Positions 58,051-64,000 of a stretch of 64,000 nt of DNA are shown piece by piece. Position 1 is the stretch's first letter. Each line of letters begins with the position of its first letter. The translations under genes were made by a program, and so were the position numbers. Where the stretch lies: NCBI GenBank assembly GCA_011037195.1, contig JAAEAF010001130.1, positions 1 to 64,000 on the forward strand. The letters are read 5' to 3'. The stretch comes from Triatoma infestans. Taxonomy: Eukaryota > Arthropoda > Insecta > Hemiptera > Reduviidae. The notes under the pieces are model-generated. The model searched no databases. It saw only the letters and a program-made list of their open reading frames with translations, and was not told where the DNA came from.

Positions 58051-58220
58051 ATATACAGCAATTTCCAGTCAAATTAAACCTTTTTCCGTTCAAATTTATC
58101 CTTTCTTTTTTTTAACCAAACCTATTTAAATCCTTTCCAAAAAGAATTAATGCGGGAGAAAAATTGTTCAGAAATAGGTTTGGTTAAAAAAAAGGTTTAA
58201 TTTGAATGGAAAATGCTATA
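58051..58220. mobile_element. Foldback element, about 160 bp
   Basis: Left 'caaattaaacctttttcc' and 'ttttttaaccaaacctattt' pair with right 'aaataggtttggttaaaaaa' and 'ggtttaatttgaatgga'. Short non-coding inverted repeat of MITE appearance; no target duplication confirmed. Confidence 0.65.
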
Positions 58221-60968
58221 GATCGAGGTATCCAAACCAGTGATAACAAATGGATGGATGGTGATGTATCGTATAACTTAGGCCTATCAGTTTTGAAGAG
58301 GATTTTCCTCCAGTAAACCCGATGATAATGAAGAACTCAGTTATCCATTAAGGACAAGTTTTCTACTGATAAGAGTAACTTACAGTGGAGGAAAAACGTA
58401 AAAAAGATAAACCATGACAGAAAAAAAAAACATTAGATAGCGGATGTCAACTTATTTTCTGATTTGGAAAATGTTTAACGGAAGTAGTGAGATGGGAGAC
58501 TTGAGAGTAGGAAATTGTAAAGTTCAAAGTTTTTTGTCTATTATTTTCTGTTAGATTTCGGATGAACAAGGAAGCGAATCAGCAGATACTTAAACAGAGC
58601 TGAAGATTCTTTTCCAAGATTTTCGGGTTGGACAATGTAATCGTTGTAGGAAATGATTGTGAATGTTGAAATGGTGTGAATGAAAATTTTGCGAACTGGC
58701 CACTATTGCTCACAATTTATATTTCAACGTTTTACTGAGTAAGAGAAAAGAAAAGAGTGTAAGACGGGTAGAGTAACCGAGCGAAGAGTGATGTGTCTAG
58801 TCTATTCAAACGTTGGCGAGCTAGTATGGCTAGTTTCAAGGTTGAAATGTTGTAGTAACTTATGTTTACTCTTTAAAGTTTATCTAGCGACCCACGGTTA
58901 AGGCTTCTACGTGAGAAATTGACTGTCAAGATGAAGCATATTCGCCAATACACTTAATAGGCATGACAGAGCGAGTAATAGGGTAGTTAATGTGCGCTTG
59001 TGGCCTCAGTGGTGGCGCCTTAATGAGGCTAATAGTAGCATTGAATATACTTTTTATAGGCGGCAAATTTGCTGGCGATTACAATAAATATCAGCCATTG
59101 TTAATGAAGTTGCAATGGCCTAAGAAAGTCTTTTTAACAAAAAATATCCTTCTTTTATGGCTCTATGTTACAGGTAAATTGGTGCCCTTATCAGAAGTTC
59201 TTCAGGGTAGTAAAGAAATATGTATGTTATGAATGTACAGATAGAATCTATAGTTTTGCGTTTGCGAGATAAGCGGCCAGTCTCGCTAAGAAGATCTCAG
59301 AAAACCCTTTCAGAGAAGGACTAGTCTTTTCTGGACTGATAACTAGGACGGCAAAATAACTGAAGTTAGACTATCGTCTGGGCAAAAATAGGTTAGATGG
59401 GCCAACAGGTTTCCTTATAGGAAATGAAGCATACATTTAATTTTAACTTCAATGTGTACGTTCATAATGCCCTCCCCTTTTCTGAAGAACCCCTGATGGT
59501 GCCACCAATGGTGCCCGAAACCTACAGCCATAAAAAAAATCTTTTTTTAGTTTTTCTCTGGCCATTGCCACACAGAAGAATCTTCTCCTTATAATTAAAG
59601 ATCTTTCATTTGCTTTTCATGTAAAACTTTAGGATAGAATCATTGAATTTATTGGATGTTACACACTCGGTGAGCACAAGAAATTATCTTTGTAAATTTG
59701 AGGGACTTTTAAAGCCCGTTGCAATCCCATGATGAAGCAAACCTCCCACACCTTGGGGATGGATCAACACCGGACAGATCCAGATTAAAGCCAGGGATGG
59801 ATTGTGATGCTCGTCTGGTGTGTCGGCTTTGTGACTTAACTCGGCAATCATCAAGGTTCTTCAGCTTGAAGTCATTATAATAAAAACTCGGAAGGAAGAA
59901 AGGACCGTTATATCTTTTTATTTAAATCAATTCTTACACCTTTTTTTTATATACTTTTTAATACATATATAGTGTACGTATATTTTATGTCATTTATCTG
60001 CACATGCATAAATTTAATGCGTCTCTAATGTACGTGTGTGTTTTTGTCTGAAAAGTTTAGATTCATTCCGCTACATTAAATAACCATATCTTTTCATTTC
60101 CATTCTAAATAATCGTTTTTTTCTCATCCGTTTCTTTTTTTCTTCTTTTTATACACTTTAGTTTTAGGAGTTTTTTTTAAAGACCATAAATGTACAATTT
60201 TTTATTTAATTATTGTTATAATTTATTATTATTACTTGATTTTATTTATGAAATTAATTAGAAACAATTAGGTAACTTCCAACTTGATAATCCGGTGGAA
60301 TCATCGAAGAATCCGATACTAAGTTTCAGGCAAAAATCCCTAAATCAAAAGTTTTACTTTATAGACGTTTTGTTTTCTTTTTTTGTCCAGTTTTCCAGAT
60401 TTTTCTCAAAAACAGTATAAAAATTGTCTTTAACAAGTAATTAGAAATGTTGTCCTGGTAGCTGGGAGGCGAATTATATATCGTAAAAAAATAAACTAAT
60501 TGTGTTAGAATATGTATATAATAATTTTATTAAATTAAAAAATAAATTATTCACTCGTATATTAAATTTAAAATTCAATCATGAATTTATAATTAAACAA
60601 TTTTTTCCACTAAATTTTTTATTATTTAATATTTTGTTGTGCAAAAATGATTTATTAAAATTATTAAAAATTTAATTTCTATTATAACTAGACTAAATTT
60701 TTAGATTTAATTAATCAACTAAACTTTAGATGATTGTTTTTTTTATTTTAGTTGTGCTAATAATAGATTTTTTAAAGTTTAACTCATATTTAGCTGATTT
60801 GTAATTTTGCCCTCTCTGACATGTTTTCTAAAAATTATTTTGTTATAAACCAATAAGCTTCAAGACTTTGGAGAATTAACTTAACAGACCATGGAATGAG
60901 ATAGACAAACTTTTACATTTCTTCAAAATTAAACAAAGTCAGTGTTAAGTAAAAAATAAAATAATTAC
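58221..60968. other. No gene recognised; a weak hammerhead-like string and a GC-richer patch
   Basis: Near 59493-59520 the plus strand reads CTGATGG, a palindrome-like ggtgccaccaatggtgcc, then CGAAACC. A GC-richer patch at about 59.71-59.86 kb is unassigned. Near 60.27-60.43 kb there is a diverged CCGGAAGT-family trace ('cttccaacttgataatccgg', 'tctcaaaaacagta'). Confidence 0.45.
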
Positions 60969-61256
60969 CTGTAAATCCTGCCAGTTTTATGCGGAGTCCC
61001 ATTATGTGTACAATAATGTACACAGGCCATTATGATAAGTACAAAAGCGAAATTAAGTACACATGTTACGGCGATAATTGCCAGCACTTCATTGCCAGAA
61101 TAGCATGATCGTTTTGCTCTGGTCAACGATGGCGATGAAGTTTGATTTCTTCTTGATGAACCAGCGCCATGCTGTCTGTGTTTACCATGGCGGACACGAT
61201 GCTGTTCTTCGCCATCTTCTATCCAAAGTAATTTCCTAATTACACCAAGGCTATGC
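60969..61256 (-). CDS. Internal exon of a single-pass membrane protein, furin-type site before the span
   Basis: On the minus strand, acceptor ttctgtttgcag precedes 61256, and the exon runs 288 nt to an acag|gtaatt donor at 60969. It encodes about 96 residues: HSLGVIRKLLWIEDGEEQHR, a His/Arg/Ser-rich linker, RAKRS (furin-like), then a hydrophobic span EVLAIIAVTCVLNFAFVLII and a short cytoplasmic CTHNGTPHKTGRIY. A furin site just before a C-terminal span is typical of zona-pellucida (ZP) domain proteins of the insect cuticle, but the ZP domain itself is not visible, so that assignment is tentative. Neighbouring exons were not found. Amino-acid composition is unlike the surrounding AT-rich frames. 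Confidence 0.65.
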
Positions 61257-62228
61257 CTGCAAACAGAACGGTCTTTAGTTGAAAGCAATTGTAGCTAATA
61301 TGGACAAAAACATTAAGTATTTTAGCTTCCTCATAAAACAAAAACTTTGGTCGTTTTTCAAAATACAAATAAATTGTTGGGAAACAGTAACTTATTGGTT
61401 TTTAGGTCATACGTAGCCTACATGTAACACATTGAACATTATTCAAGCAATGCCCTATCAATAGCAGATTAGAATTAAGCCTAATGTCATAGGTTCTCCT
61501 GAATTCCCCTAAACTCAAGGATTTCAGAAATATGTCACAAATCAATCTGAGAGATTTTTAAACTGTGCGGTTAGCATTGTAAGTTTCAAGGAAATCGTTG
61601 CAATCGATCTAAAGAAAATATCTCCAACGATTCGGATATTTATTTAATAAAGTAGCAATACAAGTTAATCGATTTTCTTCAAATGGAATTCTAGCAATGC
61701 ATTTAATAGATCTACAAAGCGCTTGAAATATCAATGAAAAGAAATAGCTTCCTCTACTATCCAGAAATCAATGTTTGAAATCAAAGTAAAAAGTCCTATA
61801 ATCGGAAATGTAAATAAAAGAAATAAATGATGTCGGAAAGTGACTTAACAAAGTTAAAATTTTCGGTAGCCGTTTCTTAAGCAAAGCAAGCCTCTCCTTT
61901 GTGTATTTATGCAAAATTACTTATGAAAAAACTCACACTGCAGTGTCCTTTACTGAGAGAAACTAAAACTAGACTGATAGTGCGTGTCCGTAGAGATAAA
62001 TCGCAATCCACCCTTACGTCCTAGCACAGCTAGATTAAGCCCCCCCCCCCCGCCAATTACAGATTCCAGATCCAGAGAAAAGCCTGAAAACTCAAAAGCT
62101 GGAATACTTTGACAAATGTTTATAGAATTGTCGAGGGGGGAAAACAAAAATTGCCTGTTTTTCTGTAACTTAGAAATTACCTGGTTCCAAATCAGAAATC
62201 TGTTGCAAAAAAAAAGACGAAAAATTTA
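61257..62228. other. Probable intron of the 60.97-61.26 kb gene
   Basis: Upstream, in the minus-strand sense, of the exon. Contains faint CCGGAAGT-family wording near 61.55-61.7 kb and a C run near 62041. No further exon recognised. Confidence 0.4.
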
Positions 62229-62492
62229 TTGGAAAGGTTTTGGAAAGCTCGTTCCTTCCTAATGGAAACTCTACGCGTGGATGACACAAGTGTTATTGCT
62301 CCACATCCTGAACCAACCTTTGCATCCCAACGCCCTACAATCCCACCTCACATCCTTTACAAGACTGGCTTATCAGGTGGAGTTAATCCTGCCAAAAGCA
62401 AATATATAACCGTTGGTAAACTTTCTCCTGAAAGCAAAAGACTTATTTATACAAAGCCTTTTGGACATACGGTTAGATTGAAGATTAACTAA
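62229..62492 (+). CDS. Unidentified 87-aa open frame
   Basis: Reads MERFWKARSFLMETLRVDDT and later GLSGGVNPAKSKYITVGKL. Codon make-up is richer than in neighbouring random frames, and the line ends in TAA. I recognise no family. It could be a scrap of a transposon protein or a chance frame. Confidence 0.25.
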   Translation: MERFWKARSFLMETLRVDDTSVIAPHPEPTFASQRPTIPPHILYKTGLSGGVNPAKSKYITVGKLSPESKRLIYTKPFGHTVRLKIN

Positions 62493-63454
62493 GCTTCTAA
62501 ACTCCAATCGTATACCATCTTTCCAAATCAAAAATCCTCAACAAAATACATAGTCAACATCCTGTTCTATGTTTCCAATCTAAAACCTAAAACTTTCGCA
62601 AATAAAATCATGACCTATATATTTTAACTTCACTATCACATTCAGATCATTTTAATTAATACAAAACATACGATACGTTTACCTTGTAAACTGTGCAGTA
62701 GGATCGGATAACTTCATTAGTCCAATTTCCATCATAGTAAGAAAATTTTCAAAGATACTGAGGCAGTAATATAATTACCAATTTAATGATAATTTTTTTA
62801 AATAATTTGCTTAGCGATAGAAACTAGGGTATTTACGTGCATTGATGGAGAACTTTACACTTGCAATAAACAGCTGATTGTCATTGCCTCATGTATCAAG
62901 GGAAAGGTTAAATTACTGTTATACCTATTATATCTACCTAAATTTCTAAATGTAAATTAATTGTTCATATGATTTTTTTGAAATAAATGTTTTTTGAAAA
63001 TATAGTTATTTTCATTATTTTGAAATTTATTAAAAAATAAATAAATAAATAAAAAAAGAATCTTTTTAGATAAATCAATTTTTATTGTTGATCACAGACA
63101 GCGAATTTATCAGCCGCAAGTAAAACTTGTTTTAAGCTAATGCCAAACATTACTGGATATCGCAGAACACCATTTAAAAATACACTTTTTCCCAGAAAAA
63201 TATTTCGAAATAAGTAACAGGTTAGACGCATATCCAGTTTATCGATTTAGCCTCATATATTGGAATTATATCAATACAAGTAATGAGCATTGATACTATA
63301 GAAAGAAGATAAAAATGTATATTGTACTGAAATGACATTTTTAGAGGAAAGTATGTTTTGTATGTAGGTTTTATGAAAGTATGTATGTTTGTATAACATA
63401 CAAACCACAAGTGTCGCGTGAAACGAAAACCTTGCTTTTGAAGAGAACTCTCTA
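62493..63454. other. No gene recognised
   Basis: AT-rich DNA without recognised features. Confidence 0.5.
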
Positions 63455-63560
63455 AATGAACTTGGTGAATTTGCTCTAAAGATAGATGAAAATCCGAAAC
63501 CGATTAGGAACAAAATAAATATGCATGCTACGACGGATAAAATACCACACTTCTAATATA
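63455..63560 (+). mobile_element. Small element with hammerhead-like core, copy 5
   Basis: Plus strand 'aacttggtgaatttgctct', then CTAAAGA, tagatgaaaatcc, GAAACCGATT (63476-63505), then 'atgcatgctacgacggataa' and 'aataccaca'. Core bases are changed (CTAAAGA for CTGACGA), so it is probably inactive. Confidence 0.6.
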
Positions 63561-63737
63561 TATTAATATTATTAATCCTTTATTATACTAAAGTGACATT
63601 TTACAGGAAAGCGGAATTCCCGCAATTATAATAGTTAGGAGTTTGGTTCAAAGTTACTGGTACTTTCCTCTGGACTTCTAATCACTTCGCCTACCTACTT
63701 GAGCAGGTAAGCTGTCCCACCAACACCTCCATATTTT

Positions 63738-64000
63738 TACTTTCTCCTACTCCTAGTAAGAGGATGTATTATAATCGTTTCAAATTTTCGATATCGAGTT
63801 TTCACCGGAAATATAAGTTTTGAGATCCCCTGAGTACAAAAAAGTGGTTTTTAGCAAATGGTCTGTGTGTGTGTATGTGAACAGCATAGATCAAAAACGA
63901 AAAACTATAGAAAGTTGAAACTTGATATTCCGTTTAGGTATCACCATGGGATCTGACAGTAAGTTATCTGTCAAAATTCCTCAACCGGAAGTACCACTTT
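63738..64000 (+). repeat. CCGGAAGT-family copy, cut by the window end
   Basis: Starts 'actttctcctactcctagta' and contains 'gttttcaccggaaatataag', a short GT tract, 'gataaattccgtttagg'-type wording and 'caaccggaagtaccacttt' at the window's end. The remainder lies outside. Confidence 0.85.

Overview
The window looks like AT-rich genomic DNA from an arthropod, most likely an insect. The basis is one spliced nuclear gene for a mitochondrial complex III subunit (UQCRQ family), I-like, Jockey-like and BEL/Pao retroelements, tRNA-derived SINEs and a short run of the TTAGG repeat typical of insect telomeres. Order and species cannot be fixed from the sequence alone. No bacterial-type gene, rRNA, functional tRNA or CRISPR array is present.

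Host genes are sparse. UQCRQ lies on the plus strand at 39.86-42.22 kb, with two coding exons split by a 2.1 kb intron full of transposon debris. One clear internal exon on the minus strand (60.97-61.26 kb) encodes a single membrane span preceded by a furin-type site. Almost everything else is repeats.

Layout. 0.66-9.07 kb: copies of a dispersed repeat built from about 290-bp modules around CCGGAAGT, several carrying an internal GT microsatellite, plus an LTR-like remnant near 7.8-8.2 kb. 9.43-11.04 kb: 3' part of a plus-strand LINE. 11.04-18.00 kb: an apparently full-length minus-strand I-like LINE with intact ORF1 and ORF2 and a 107-nt A tail, flanked by a second copy of the plus-strand LINE's 3' end. 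19.07-30.2 kb: more of the CCGGAAGT family, two SINE families and a foldback DNA element. 31.08-33.18 kb: nested Jockey-like elements. 35.35-38.5 kb: a decayed Helitron/Helentron-like helicase plus endonuclease interrupted by a LINE fragment. 44.99-50.12 kb: a BEL/Pao element with both LTRs, a 5-bp target duplication, PPT and PBS, but broken genes. 50.2-64 kb: small hairpin elements, hammerhead-like motifs, a nested SINE, unassigned AT-rich DNA and a last CCGGAAGT copy running off the end.

Most interesting signals: (1) four hairpins in the 3' region of the I-like LINE with different but perfectly complementary stems and a conserved loop; (2) the LINE and a tRNA-derived SINE share the same about 30-nt GGCGC...GCGCC 3' hairpin, suggesting that the LINE mobilises the SINE; (3) a small-element family with hammerhead-ribozyme-like cores at five loci, and a separate hairpin element with a better-paired hammerhead-like core and long target duplications; (4) the modular CCGGAAGT family, which spreads a microsatellite and ends in an imperfect palindrome.
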